A stretch of 64,000 nucleotides of DNA from Comamonas odontotermitis (GTDB taxonomy: Bacteria > Pseudomonadota > Gammaproteobacteria > Burkholderiales > Burkholderiaceae_C): positions 310,001-374,000 of the forward strand of contig NZ_JACHKZ010000001.1 of the NCBI RefSeq assembly GCF_014207855.1, read 5' to 3'. Below are positions 8,553 to 16,616 of this stretch, one piece after another. Below the pieces are notes generated by a model. It did no database searches. It had not been told where the DNA came from and worked only from the letters and a program-made list of their open reading frames with translations. The position numbers and the translations under genes were made by a program. How positions within the stretch are numbered: position 1 is the first letter of the stretch; the number at the start of each line of letters is the position of its first letter.

Positions 8553-9593
8553 TCAGCCTTGGCGCATGAAACGCTGCGCACACTGCCAGCCCAGCTCAGC
8601 CAGCGGCCCCGCCTTGGCGCCAGTGGCCACCGCATCGGCTGCCGCCGCCGTGCCATCGGCCGCACGTTGGGCTATGCCGTACAAGATGGCCGCCATGCGA
8701 AACAGGTTGAAGGCCAGGTAATACTCCCACAACGCTCCAGGGCTGCGGCCCGCTTGGTTGGCGTACCACTGCAGGTACTGCGCTTCATCTGGAATACCGA
8801 GCATAGCCAGATCCAGCCCGCCGATGCCGCGCCACAGATCGGGCGGCACGCGCCAAGCCATGCCATGGTAGGCCAGATCGGCCAGCGGATCGCCCAGGGT
8901 TGAAAGCTCCCAGTCCAGCACTCCGATGACGCGCGCCTCGCTCGGGTGCCACACCAGATTGTCCAGCCGGTAATCGCCATGCACCAGTGTGGTTGCATCG
9001 CCTTGCGGCAGGTACTGCGGTAGCCAGTCGATCAGGCGGCGCATGGCTTCGTTGATGGGCACGGACAGCTGCAGGCTCTGCTGCCCCCAGCGCTTGACCT
9101 GGCGCGCCACATAGCCGCCGTGGCGTCCGTAATCGGCAAGACCCACGGCATCCATATCCACCTGGTGCAGCGCGGCGATGACGCGATTCATCTCGCCATA
9201 CAGCGCCGTGCGCTCGGCGCGGCCCAGCTCCGGCAGGGCCGGGTCCATGAAGACGCGGCCTTCGAGAAACTCCATCAGGTAGAACGGCGTGCCCAGTAGT
9301 TGCGCGTCATCACAGTAGGCCAGCATGCGGGGCACCGGCACGTCGCTGCCTGCCAGAGCGCGCATGACCCGGTATTCACGGTCTACCGCGTGCGCTCCCA
9401 CCACCAGCGGCCCTGGCGGCTGCTTGCGCAGCACCATCTGCCGGTCGCCTGCCTGGAGGCGGTAGGTGGGGTTGGACTGGCCACCCGCAAGCACGCTGAT
9501 GCGCACCGGCTCGCCTTGCGTCAGGCCCGTGTCTTTCAGGTATTTTTGCAGTGCGGCGGCTAACTGGTTTTCGCCAATAGCTTCTATTTTCAT
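8553..9593 (-). CDS. Phosphotransferase (APH family), probable hydroxyacyl-CoA kinase
   Basis: A 346-residue kinase-like protein of the aminoglycoside/choline phosphotransferase fold. The Brenner-type motif HGDYRLDN is at 205-212 and the metal-binding DWELSTLGDP at 227-236; the N-lobe has LAGGQSNPTY (35-44) and a KQP nucleotide-binding segment. I place the start at the ATG 9593, 4 bp after the upstream acyl-CoA dehydrogenase stop, rather than at an in-frame codon at 9653 inside that gene. In mammals ACAD10/11 fuse this kinase to an acyl-CoA dehydrogenase, and the bacterial LvaA kinase acts on 4-hydroxyvaleryl-CoA. I therefore infer a 4-hydroxyacyl-CoA kinase rather than an antibiotic-resistance enzyme. 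Confidence 0.85.
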   Translation of the reverse strand: MKIEAIGENQLAAALQKYLKDTGLTQGEPVRISVLAGGQSNPTYRLQAGDRQMVLRKQPPGPLVVGAHAVDREYRVMRALAGSDVPVPRMLAYCDDAQLLGTPFYLMEFLEGRVFMDPALPELGRAERTALYGEMNRVIAALHQVDMDAVGLADYGRHGGYVARQVKRWGQQSLQLSVPINEAMRRLIDWLPQYLPQGDATTLVHGDYRLDNLVWHPSEARVIGVLDWELSTLGDPLADLAYHGMAWRVPPDLWRGIGGLDLAMLGIPDEAQYLQWYANQAGRSPGALWEYYLAFNLFRMAAILYGIAQRAADGTAAAADAVATGAKAGPLAELGWQCAQRFMRQG

Positions 9594-9597
9594 AGCA

Positions 9598-10824
9598 TCA
9601 ATGCTGCAGCGGCGGTATGGAGCAGATCGCCTCAGGTACGCCGCGCTCAACATCGGCGTCCTTCTCGGCCGCCTGCACCAGCTTGCGCGCCATGCTGAAG
9701 CGGTGCACTTCGCTCGGGCCGTCGTAGATGCGAAAGGCCCGCATGTCCATGAAGATGCGCATGACCGGCGTCTCCATGGTTACGCCCTGTCCGCCGAGCA
9801 TCTGCACGCAGCGGTCCACCACGCGCCATTCGGCTTCTGAGCACACCACCTTGGCGCGGCTGGATTCGTAATTGCCCTGCTCGCCCTGGTCCAAAAGCCA
9901 TGCGGTGTGCCAGATGTGCAACCGCGCGGTATGCAGGTCCATGTCGTTGTCGGCCAGCATGAAGCCCACGCCTTCGTGTGACGCCAGCGGCTTGCCGAAG
10001 GCAGTGCGGCGGCGCGTGTAGGCCAGGGCAATATCCTGCGCGCGGCGTGCCTGGCCCAGCCAGCGCATGCAGTGCGTCAGACGTGCGGGCGCCAGCCGAA
10101 CCTGGGCGTATCGAAAGCCCTTGCCGACTTCGCCCAGGATGTCGCCCGCTGGCACGCGCAGCCTGTCAAAGCGCAGCACGCCGTGGCCGCCGGTAAAGCA
10201 AGCGTCCATCGCATCCATGCTGCGCTCCAGCACGATCTCGGAGCGGTTCATGTCGGAGAGGAACATGGTGGCGCCGCCATCTTCGGTGCGCGCCATGATG
10301 ATGGCGTAGTCGGCGCCTTCCGCGCCAGTGATGAACCATTTGCGGCCGCTGATGAGGTAATCGTCACCATCGCGCACCGCAATGGTCGACAGTGCCGCCG
10401 GGTCTGATCCGGCGCCGGGTGCGGGCTCGGTCATGGCAAAGCACGAACGCAGCTGCCCCGCCACCTGCGGGCGCAGCCAGCGCTCCTTCTGCGCGGCGGT
10501 AGCGACCTCTTCCATCAGGTGGATATTGCCTTCATCGGGCGCGTGGATGTTGAGCGCTGTGGGGCCCAGCCACGAGTAGCCAGCTTCCTCGAACACCACC
10601 GCCTTCTCGACATGGCTCAGCCCCAGGCCCCCCAGCGCCTTGGATGCATGCGGCGTGAGCAGGCCCGCAGCGCGCGCGCGACCCACCAGTTCGCGCCGCA
10701 GCGCTTCGCTCGGTCCGTGGCTCGACTGGCGCTCGTCGTTTTCGAGCGGAATCACCTGTTCGGCGATGAACTGGCGCGTCTTGTCGCGCAGCGCTTGCAG
10801 TGGGGGGGAGAGAGAAAAATCCAT
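9598..10824 (-). CDS. Acyl-CoA dehydrogenase (ACAD10/11-like)
   Basis: A 408-residue FAD-dependent acyl-CoA dehydrogenase. FAD/substrate motifs include AMTEPAPGAGSD (mid N-terminal half) and KWFITGAEGADYAIIMAR. The C-terminal helical domain has YTRRRTAFGKPLASHEGVGF and ends with IYDGPSEVHRFSMARKL. It is directly followed by the APH-type kinase gene (4-bp gap), the arrangement expected for a two-protein version of ACAD10/11. The likely job is degradation of hydroxylated fatty acyl-CoAs, with phosphorylation followed by elimination; this is inference from the pairing. It is divergent from the phosphatase gene. Confidence 0.9.
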   Translation of the reverse strand: MDFSLSPPLQALRDKTRQFIAEQVIPLENDERQSSHGPSEALRRELVGRARAAGLLTPHASKALGGLGLSHVEKAVVFEEAGYSWLGPTALNIHAPDEGNIHLMEEVATAAQKERWLRPQVAGQLRSCFAMTEPAPGAGSDPAALSTIAVRDGDDYLISGRKWFITGAEGADYAIIMARTEDGGATMFLSDMNRSEIVLERSMDAMDACFTGGHGVLRFDRLRVPAGDILGEVGKGFRYAQVRLAPARLTHCMRWLGQARRAQDIALAYTRRRTAFGKPLASHEGVGFMLADNDMDLHTARLHIWHTAWLLDQGEQGNYESSRAKVVCSEAEWRVVDRCVQMLGGQGVTMETPVMRIFMDMRAFRIYDGPSEVHRFSMARKLVQAAEKDADVERGVPEAICSIPPLQH

Positions 10825-11002
10825 ATCGGCGCCTTGCAGTCAGATGGCGCCGATGTTGCCATGCACCACCCCAGTTCTGGTCGCAATAGCGACAAAACAG
10901 CCCTGTCCGGCGTGTCTTGGTGTGTGCAGCCGACGCTGTCGCTTTGCAGTCCACAATCACCTGCACGACAGGTCTGTCACAGGAGTGGGCTATAACCCTT
11001 TT

Positions 11003-11797
11003 ATGGATACGATGAACGCGGCGGTGGCACCGCAACCACAGGCCACCACTTTCCCCGAACGCCACCTGCCGCTGGCAGGCACCACCAACTTCCGCGACCT
11101 GGGCGGCTACCAGGGCCTCGATGGCGGCAAGGTGCGCTGGCGCACACTGTTTCGCTCCGACCATCTGGCCCATCTGACTGCCGAATCGCAGCGTACCTTG
11201 CTGCAACAGCTGGGCGTGGCCCGCAGTGCCGATTTTCGCGGGCTGCGCGAGCAAACCGTGGACAACTACCGCATCGATGGCCTGCTGCACCATTCGCTGG
11301 CCATCGAGCCCACCGTCGTGCAGCGCGCATTCACGCTGCTGCAGCAGGGCGAAAACCTGAGCGCGGCGCACACCGTCGAGCTGATGCAGGATACCTATCG
11401 CAGCTTTATCCACGACAACGCTGGCCAGTTTGCGCGGTTTTTCCAGATGCTGCTGGCCAGCGACAAGCCGCTGGTTTTCCACTGCACCGCCGGCAAGGAC
11501 CGCACCGGCTGGGCCGCCACTTTGCTGCTGATGACCCTGGGTGTGCCACGCGATGTGGTGGTGCACGACTACCTGCTGACCAACCAGTACTACCACCGCC
11601 CCGCAGAGGCGCGCGCCGCCGCCAGCCACATCCCGGAAGAGGTGCTCAATGTGCTGTGGAGGGTACAGGAGCCCTTTCTGACTGCCGCACTTGACCCGGT
11701 CTTGCAGCAGTACGGCAGCGTGCCCTCCTATGTAAGCCAGGTGCTGGGCTTAGACGCCAAGGCGCAGGCCCGACTGGCACAGATGTATCTGGAATAG
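11003..11797 (+). CDS. Tyrosine/serine protein phosphatase (IphP-like)
   Basis: A 264-residue phosphatase of the atypical dual-specificity/IphP family. The N-terminal signature TTNFRDLGGY (27-36) and the P-loop HCTAGKDRTG (160-169, nucleophile Cys161, Arg167) are intact. No signal peptide is visible, so it is cytoplasmic. The ATG at 11003 is used because the FRDLGGY core starts soon after it; longer in-frame extension would run through the divergent promoter region. A terminator hairpin follows the stop. Substrates could be proteins or phosphoinositides; the sequence does not decide. Confidence 0.88.
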   Translation: MDTMNAAVAPQPQATTFPERHLPLAGTTNFRDLGGYQGLDGGKVRWRTLFRSDHLAHLTAESQRTLLQQLGVARSADFRGLREQTVDNYRIDGLLHHSLAIEPTVVQRAFTLLQQGENLSAAHTVELMQDTYRSFIHDNAGQFARFFQMLLASDKPLVFHCTAGKDRTGWAATLLLMTLGVPRDVVVHDYLLTNQYYHRPAEARAAASHIPEEVLNVLWRVQEPFLTAALDPVLQQYGSVPSYVSQVLGLDAKAQARLAQMYLE

Positions 11798-11822
11798 CCC
11801 TCTCCTGAATTCATCGCACCTG

Positions 11823-11853
11823 ACGCCGGCTGCATTTGCATGCCGGCGTTTTC
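11823..11853 (+). terminator. Rho-independent terminator after phosphatase gene
   Basis: The stem ACGCCGGC (11823-11830) pairs with GCCGGCGT (11842-11849), followed by TTTTC. Inner TGCA/TGCA segments can extend the stem. It lies 26 bp after the phosphatase stop. Confidence 0.8.
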
Positions 11854-12076
11854 ATTTGCAAAGCAAGCAGGGGTTCACCGGACCCTGCCCAGCCTTGCCC
11901 GCTACCGATCTCCCTCCGAGAAGCTGCATCCATAAGAATAGTATTTATCTATCAAATAGATAATCTATTGATTAAATCACCATTTATTACTAATCTTTCA
12001 ATGTTGATCAATTTTTCAAATCAAAAACACAAACTCTGCCTCCTGGATCTCGGGCGGGGTTTCGATGGAGGAACAC
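11854..12076 (+). promoter_or_regulatory. AT-rich upstream region of the IgGFc-binding protein gene
   Basis: From about 11935 to 12030 the sequence is strongly AT-rich in an otherwise GC-rich neighbourhood. It contains a perfect inverted repeat ATCTAT-CAA-ATAGAT at 11947-11961. No gene is seen. The AT content and the symmetric element suggest a promoter under xenogeneic-silencer or specific-regulator control. A strong Shine-Dalgarno (GGAGGAA, 12067-12073) marks the start at 12077. Confidence 0.5.
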
Positions 12077-14383
12077 ATGGACGTCAAGAGAACTTTGAGA
12101 AAGGCATGCTCAATTGGCCTTGCTGCAGTGGCGATTGCCTGTGCGCCCGCCTGGGCACAGAACCTCACCTCAAAAGGTACTGATTTTTACGCGACTTTCA
12201 CCCAGAACTACGACACCACGGTTCAGTCGTTGGATCTATTCATTTCGAGCGCGGAGGCCGCTAGCGGGACGATTGAATTTCTGGAAACCGGAACGTCCCA
12301 GCCCTTCACCACCACCCCCAACCAGGTGCTGCGGATACAGGCACCGCCCTCAAGCCAGCTCACCACCAACATGGTGATCGAGAAAAAGGGCATCCATGTC
12401 AGTTCCGACAAGGAGATCAGCCTGTACGGGCTGAACAACCAGCCCTATACCACCGACGCCTTCCTGTCTCTGCCGACCGCAGCGCTTGGCAACTCGTACC
12501 GCGTGGCAAGCTATGTCCCGACACCGGGCTACCAGTCGTCAACGGCCATTGTTGCCACCCAGGACGGCAGCACCATCACGATCACTCCCACGGCAGCGGT
12601 GCTCGCCAACCCTGCCAACACTCCCATCAATATCACCCTCAATCGGGGGGAGACGTACCAGATCCTCTCGGCAAATGACCTGACTGGCAGCTCTGTCACG
12701 TCGAACTTTCCGATTGCAGTCCTGTCAGGTGCCACCTGCGTCAATATTCCGACATCGTATACGGCCTGCGATATGTTGACGGAGCAGATGATTCCCACGA
12801 CATCATGGGGCACGAGCTTTTTCATGGCGCCGCTTGCCAGCCGGTCGGGCGGGGCCAGATACCGCATCCTGGCAGACCAGGCAGATACGACCATCACGGT
12901 CAACGGGGTTGTGGTTGCCACCATTGGCGCCGGGGCGTTTCATGAGCTCAACAGCACGGAAGCGCTTTCCATCCAGACCAGCAAACCCACGTCGGTCATC
13001 CAGTACGCCAACAGTAAGGATTTCGATCCCACCAACCCCACGGGAGACCCGTTCATGATGCTGGTGCCTCCATCGGGCCTCTACATCAATGACTACACCC
13101 TGGCGACAGCGGATGCCGATCCTGCCTCACCCCGCTTTACCGAGAATTACCTCGGCATCGTCAGCCCCATCGACCCGGCCACGCAGCAACCCGTGGACGT
13201 GTCTCTGGATGGAGTGCTGATTCCCAAGGCAGATTTCCTCCTCAGCCCTCAGGGCGATTTCTTCTACGTCAACAAAAGCGTGACGCCTGGCTCATACCAC
13301 ATCAGCTCGCCCGTCGGCGTGGGCGTCACCATCTACGGCTTTACCAGCTATGACTCGTATGGTTATGTCGGCGGCCTGGGCCTGGCAAAAATCTCCAATA
13401 TCAAGGAGATCAAGCTGTCGCCCGCAGAAGACGCCACCCGCTGGGTGAACGAGCAGTACTGCATCACCGCGCTCGTCACCGATATGGCAGACGCTCCCCT
13501 GGACAGCGTGAAGGTGGATGTCACGCTTTCCGGCGCCAATCCGCAGCTTTCCAGCATTTTTACCAACACCTCGGGCACCGCACCGTTCTGCTACACCAGC
13601 AGCACGGCGGGCACCGATACCCTGGTGCTGTCCGCTGGCGGAAAATCTGCAACGTCCAAGGTCAAATGGCTGCAAAGCGCCAGCGACGCAACGCTGACCC
13701 TGACACCGGCAACCGCCAGCAACCCCATCAATACCCAGCAGTGTTTTGTTGCTACGCTGGTCGATGCCGCCAGCCAGCCTCTGGCCAACATGGCCATCGC
13801 CTTCGACGTTGCGGGCGTCAACCCCCAGCAAAGCTCGGCAACCACCAACGCGGCGGGCGAGGCCCAGCTGTGCTACGGCGGAGCCAATGCAGGCAATGAC
13901 ACGGTATCGGCAACCAGCGGCCCGCTCAAGCAGACCTCCACAGCCACATGGACAGTGACGCCCCTGTCGCAGACGCTGAGTCTCTCGCCCCTTGCGCTGA
14001 CCAGCCCCGTCAATATCACCCAGTGTTTTACGGCGACCTTGACCGATACGAACAACCAGCCTGTCCCCAATCAGGCGGTGACGCTTGCGGTCAGCGGGGT
14101 CAACACGCAGAGCAGCACCTTCACGACGGACAGTGCAGGCGCTGCCAAGCTTTGCTACACCAGCGCCGTGGCGGGAGTGGACACCATCACCGCAACTGCC
14201 GACAGCGAGATCAAGTCTGCCAGCGCCAAGGCACTGCAGGTGCGCACGGCAACCATGACCTGGCAGGCAGGCGGTGCTGCACAGCCTGCACCTGTGCCGG
14301 CCTTGCATCCGGCCGCCTTGGTACTGCTCACTTCGCTGGTAGGTGGCTTTGCATGGCGCCAGCGCCGCCGGGCCGCACGCTGA
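12077..14383 (+). CDS. Exported IgGFc-binding-domain / Big-1 repeat protein
   Basis: A 768-residue surface or secreted protein. A signal peptide ends near AWAQ (about residue 30). Residues about 35-437 match the IgGFc-binding protein N-terminal domain (SVTSNFPIAVLSG, a long beta-rich body, YVGGLGLAKI at the end). Three Big-1-like Ig repeats follow (about 446-533, 541-625, 634-728), each with a conserved Cys pair (xQCFxA and xLCYxx). The last 30 residues have a Pro-rich spacer, a hydrophobic helix and an Arg cluster (PVPALHPA, GGFAWRQRRR), resembling IPTL-CTERM sorting tails. No sortase-like partner is in the window. A role in adhesion or surface binding is inferred. The upstream in-frame ATG at 12065 is rejected because the Shine-Dalgarno lies between the two. 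Confidence 0.82.
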   Translation: MDVKRTLRKACSIGLAAVAIACAPAWAQNLTSKGTDFYATFTQNYDTTVQSLDLFISSAEAASGTIEFLETGTSQPFTTTPNQVLRIQAPPSSQLTTNMVIEKKGIHVSSDKEISLYGLNNQPYTTDAFLSLPTAALGNSYRVASYVPTPGYQSSTAIVATQDGSTITITPTAAVLANPANTPINITLNRGETYQILSANDLTGSSVTSNFPIAVLSGATCVNIPTSYTACDMLTEQMIPTTSWGTSFFMAPLASRSGGARYRILADQADTTITVNGVVVATIGAGAFHELNSTEALSIQTSKPTSVIQYANSKDFDPTNPTGDPFMMLVPPSGLYINDYTLATADADPASPRFTENYLGIVSPIDPATQQPVDVSLDGVLIPKADFLLSPQGDFFYVNKSVTPGSYHISSPVGVGVTIYGFTSYDSYGYVGGLGLAKISNIKEIKLSPAEDATRWVNEQYCITALVTDMADAPLDSVKVDVTLSGANPQLSSIFTNTSGTAPFCYTSSTAGTDTLVLSAGGKSATSKVKWLQSASDATLTLTPATASNPINTQQCFVATLVDAASQPLANMAIAFDVAGVNPQQSSATTNAAGEAQLCYGGANAGNDTVSATSGPLKQTSTATWTVTPLSQTLSLSPLALTSPVNITQCFTATLTDTNNQPVPNQAVTLAVSGVNTQSSTFTTDSAGAAKLCYTSAVAGVDTITATADSEIKSASAKALQVRTATMTWQAGGAAQPAPVPALHPAALVLLTSLVGGFAWRQRRRAAR

Positions 14384-14404
14384 ATCACTGAAAGCCCATG
14401 ACAA

Positions 14405-14439
14405 AACGCCGCCTGTGCAGAGACAGGCGGCGTTTTTTA
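14405..14439. terminator. Strong Rho-independent terminator
   Basis: AACGCCGCCTGT (14405-14416) and ACAGGCGGCGTT (14423-14434) form a perfect 12-bp stem with a 6-base loop, followed by a T run. It ends the surface-protein transcript and, with the preceding A-run, can also work for the convergent beta-lactamase gene. Confidence 0.9.
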
Positions 14440-14540
14440 TGGGGAAGGCGCATTCATCAAATGGATGCCTGAAGGGCAGGCAATGCCGCGCAACCTTGCC
14501 CGATGCGCCGTGGCACCGCCGCTTGCGTGGCCACGAGCAA

Positions 14541-15467
14541 TCAGCCGTTCTGTATCTGCTGGTACCACTGTCCAATCGCGGCTCCCGCCTGGGCCAGCAC
14601 CGCATCGCCCTGAGCAAAGTTCTGCTGCCCCCCGGTCAGATAGGCGGAAATGATCAGGCCTTCAGACCGCGCATTGGGCCAGACGATCAGAGTGTCGCCA
14701 AAGGTGGCGTGCGCTCCCGAGCCGGTTTTCCCTCCCGCCTTCCAGTCCGCAGGCAGGCCGGCACGCACGCGCTTGTCGCCGGTGCGGCTGTCGATCAGCC
14801 ATTGCTGCAGCATGGCGCGGCCATAGCCCTTGAGCACATCGCCCAGCAGCAGCGCCTGCCATGTGCGGTTCATGGCCTGCGGCGTGGTGGTATCGCGCTC
14901 GTCACCCGGCTCGGCGGTGTTCAGGCTGGGCTCGGTGCGGTCCAGGCGCGTGGTCTTGTCGCCCACCTCTCTACGCAGCCAGGCGGTCAGCGCGGCAGGG
15001 CCTCCGGTGGCGCCCAAAATCAGATTGGCAGCGGTGTTGTCGCTCAGCACCACTACGGCTTCGCACAATTCCAGCACCGTCATGCCGCCAGGCTGGCCCG
15101 CGTACTTTTCGGTCACCGGCGAGTAGGTCACCAGATCGGTCTGCGCGATGGCCACCTGCCGCCCCAGATCCACCTGGCCTTCCTGCGCCAGATGCAGCAC
15201 ATGGGCGGCCAGCAGGGTTTTGAAGGTGGAGCACATTGGAAAACGCTCGCGCTCGCGCCAGCCAGCCTCGCCGCCGGTCACGGCGTCGTACACATAGACG
15301 CCCAGGCGTCCGCCGCTTTGTTTTTCAATACCGGCCAATGCGCTTGCCAGGGCCTTGTCCGCCTTGGGATGGGCGGCCACCCTGTGGGCGCAACCGGCCA
15401 ACCCCAGGCCCGTTGCTGCTGCAAAACCAGCGGCCAGGCCGCTTGCTACCAATTGACGTCGCTGCAT
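14541..15467 (-). CDS. Class A beta-lactamase, predicted Tat-exported lipoprotein
   Basis: A 308-residue serine beta-lactamase that hydrolyses beta-lactam rings in the periplasm. All class A signatures are present: STFK (Ser80-Lys83), SDN (142-144), the omega-loop Glu in EPSLN (Glu179) and KTGSG (247-251). The N-terminus from the ATG at 15467 begins MQRRQLV, a twin-arginine start, and the hydrophobic stretch ends in LAGC (Cys26), a lipobox. It is therefore probably anchored to a membrane. No mobile element or ampR-type regulator adjoins it, so it looks like a resident chromosomal enzyme. Its spectrum cannot be judged from sequence alone. Confidence 0.93.
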   Translation of the reverse strand: MQRRQLVASGLAAGFAAATGLGLAGCAHRVAAHPKADKALASALAGIEKQSGGRLGVYVYDAVTGGEAGWRERERFPMCSTFKTLLAAHVLHLAQEGQVDLGRQVAIAQTDLVTYSPVTEKYAGQPGGMTVLELCEAVVVLSDNTAANLILGATGGPAALTAWLRREVGDKTTRLDRTEPSLNTAEPGDERDTTTPQAMNRTWQALLLGDVLKGYGRAMLQQWLIDSRTGDKRVRAGLPADWKAGGKTGSGAHATFGDTLIVWPNARSEGLIISAYLTGGQQNFAQGDAVLAQAGAAIGQWYQQIQNG

Positions 15468-15585
15468 ATCGATCTGCTTTTTTGTTGCGGTAAGAGTGTG
15501 CTCAGCACACCGCTCCAGCATAACGCAGGCAGGCGGCTGCTCGCGTCAGCGCGCATCCACCTTTTGCATTCCTCGCCTACGCATC

Positions 15586-15604
15586 AGCTATATTTTTAAT
15601 AGCT
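15586..15604. repeat. AT-cored hairpin repeat copy
   Basis: AGCTAT and ATAGCT flank an AT loop in the gap upstream of the beta-lactamase gene. The same core (GCTA...TAGC around an A/T tract) recurs at 21600 and 45211, with a related copy at 19831. Confidence 0.5.
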
Positions 15605-15692
15605 TTAACTGCATATCAATCAAAAGCAGCCGGTATTTTTCAGGCAAACCTGTTCACAAAGCGACCGCTCGCGGCGCGCTCTCCAGGACTGA

Positions 15693-15710
15693 GAACGTGT
15701 TTACGATCTC
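15693..15710. repeat. 18-bp dispersed repeat, copy 2
   Basis: Exact copy of the 18-bp element at 1951-1968. Here its last two bases form part of the stop codon of the PadR regulator. Confidence 0.8.
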
Positions 15711-16326
15711 AGGCCTTTTCGATCTTCAGCGCCACTTCATCGAGCAGCGCCGCAATCTTTTCCACCTGCGCAGCAGACAGCGCCGTCTCCCCGTCGCCCG
15801 CCATCTTCAGCCGCAGGGCCATCTTGAAGTTCTCGATCGCGCGCACCAGTTGCGGTGGGCGCTGGCGGGCATCACGGTCCTTGCCTCGGGCCAGGCGCGC
15901 CAGCAGCAGTTGCAATGCGTCGGCCTGCTCGGCCAGGGCCTGCTCGCCTTCGGAGGTAATGGTGTAACGCTTGCGCCCGCCTGCGGATTCGCTCGCTGTG
16001 GCGTGGCCCATGTCCACCAGATAGCTCAGCGTGGGGTAGATGGTGCCGGGGCTCGGCTGGTAGTCGCCCCCTACCAGCTCGCCCACTGCGCGAATCACGT
16101 CATAGCCGTGGCTGGGTTGCTGGCCAATCAGATGCAGGGCCAGCAGCTTCAGCCCCCCCGCTTCAAACATGCGCTCGCGTTTGTGCGCCAAGTGGCGCTC
16201 TGCGTCAGGCCCGTGGCCGCGCGGGCCATGGTGGTGGCCGCGGCCCGGCCCGCCCTCATCGCCATGCCGCCCCCGTGGGCTGCACAGATGGTGATCGTGG
16301 TGAAAGTGATGGTGTGGATGTGGCAT
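15709..16326 (-). CDS. yqjI: PadR-family metal-responsive regulator, YqjI-like
   Basis: A 205-residue repressor. The first 45 residues are extremely His-rich (MPHPHHHFHHDHH, then GHHHGPRGHGPDAERH), a likely Ni/Fe-binding extension as in E. coli YqjI. A PadR winged helix follows (QQPSHGYDVIRAV, YQPSPGTIYPTLSYL, GGRKRYTITSEGE), then a C-terminal helical dimerisation region with RAIENFKMAL. E. coli YqjI represses the ferric reductase gene yqjH and itself. Here a tandem palindrome directly upstream suggests autoregulation, but no yqjH-like gene is next to it. Confidence 0.88.
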   Translation of the reverse strand: MPHPHHHFHHDHHLCSPRGRHGDEGGPGRGHHHGPRGHGPDAERHLAHKRERMFEAGGLKLLALHLIGQQPSHGYDVIRAVGELVGGDYQPSPGTIYPTLSYLVDMGHATASESAGGRKRYTITSEGEQALAEQADALQLLLARLARGKDRDARQRPPQLVRAIENFKMALRLKMAGDGETALSAAQVEKIAALLDEVALKIEKA

Positions 16327-16344
16327 GGAAGAAATTCCTCGTTA

Positions 16345-16367
16345 AGATGCATCTAAGATATATCTTA
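16345..16367. promoter_or_regulatory. Tandem palindromic operator of the PadR/YqjI regulator
   Basis: Two perfect 10-bp palindromes with the same outer half-sites, AGATGCATCT (16345-16354) and AGATATATCT (16356-16365), lie 11 bp apart centre to centre. The second is part of a 14-bp palindrome TAAGATATATCTTA (16354-16367). They start 19 bp upstream of the regulator's ATG, where they could overlap its promoter. Spacing of one helical turn fits two dimers on the same DNA face. Confidence 0.75.
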
Positions 16368-16616
16368 TTAAAAGGAATTTCAAGAGGCGATTTGTAAAGA
16401 TGGCAATCGCATGGCCAGAAATAAAGATGCGCACCGAGCGGATGTCGCCCGCTGGCGAATCAAATGCCGCAGAGCGTCCGTTTCGGCCATCTTTCCAAAA
16501 ACTGCCTGTGCTAGATGCGGCGCAGGAAGGCTTCAAAAGACACCCTGTGCGGATTGTGGCGGACTCGCATTTCGAACTGATCGCTCAGACCATGGGGCGC
16601 AACGACGAGCAACTCC
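16368..16616. other. Gene-poor stretch between regulator and DUF4261 gene
   Basis: No confident gene. A minus-strand reading from about 16619 to 16511 (DEELLVVAPHGLSDQFEMRV onward) looks coding-like in composition and lies directly after the DUF4261 stop in another frame, so it may be a frameshifted extension or gene remnant. Confidence 0.4.

Noticed and set aside
8553-9593. Aminoglycoside resistance gene
   Set aside because: Fold is shared, but the acyl-CoA dehydrogenase partner points to acyl-CoA metabolism.
9577-9596. Possible copy of the AT-cored repeat at the start of the phosphotransferase gene
   Set aside because: Composition is similar, but the half-sites are not inverted, so it is weaker than the other copies.
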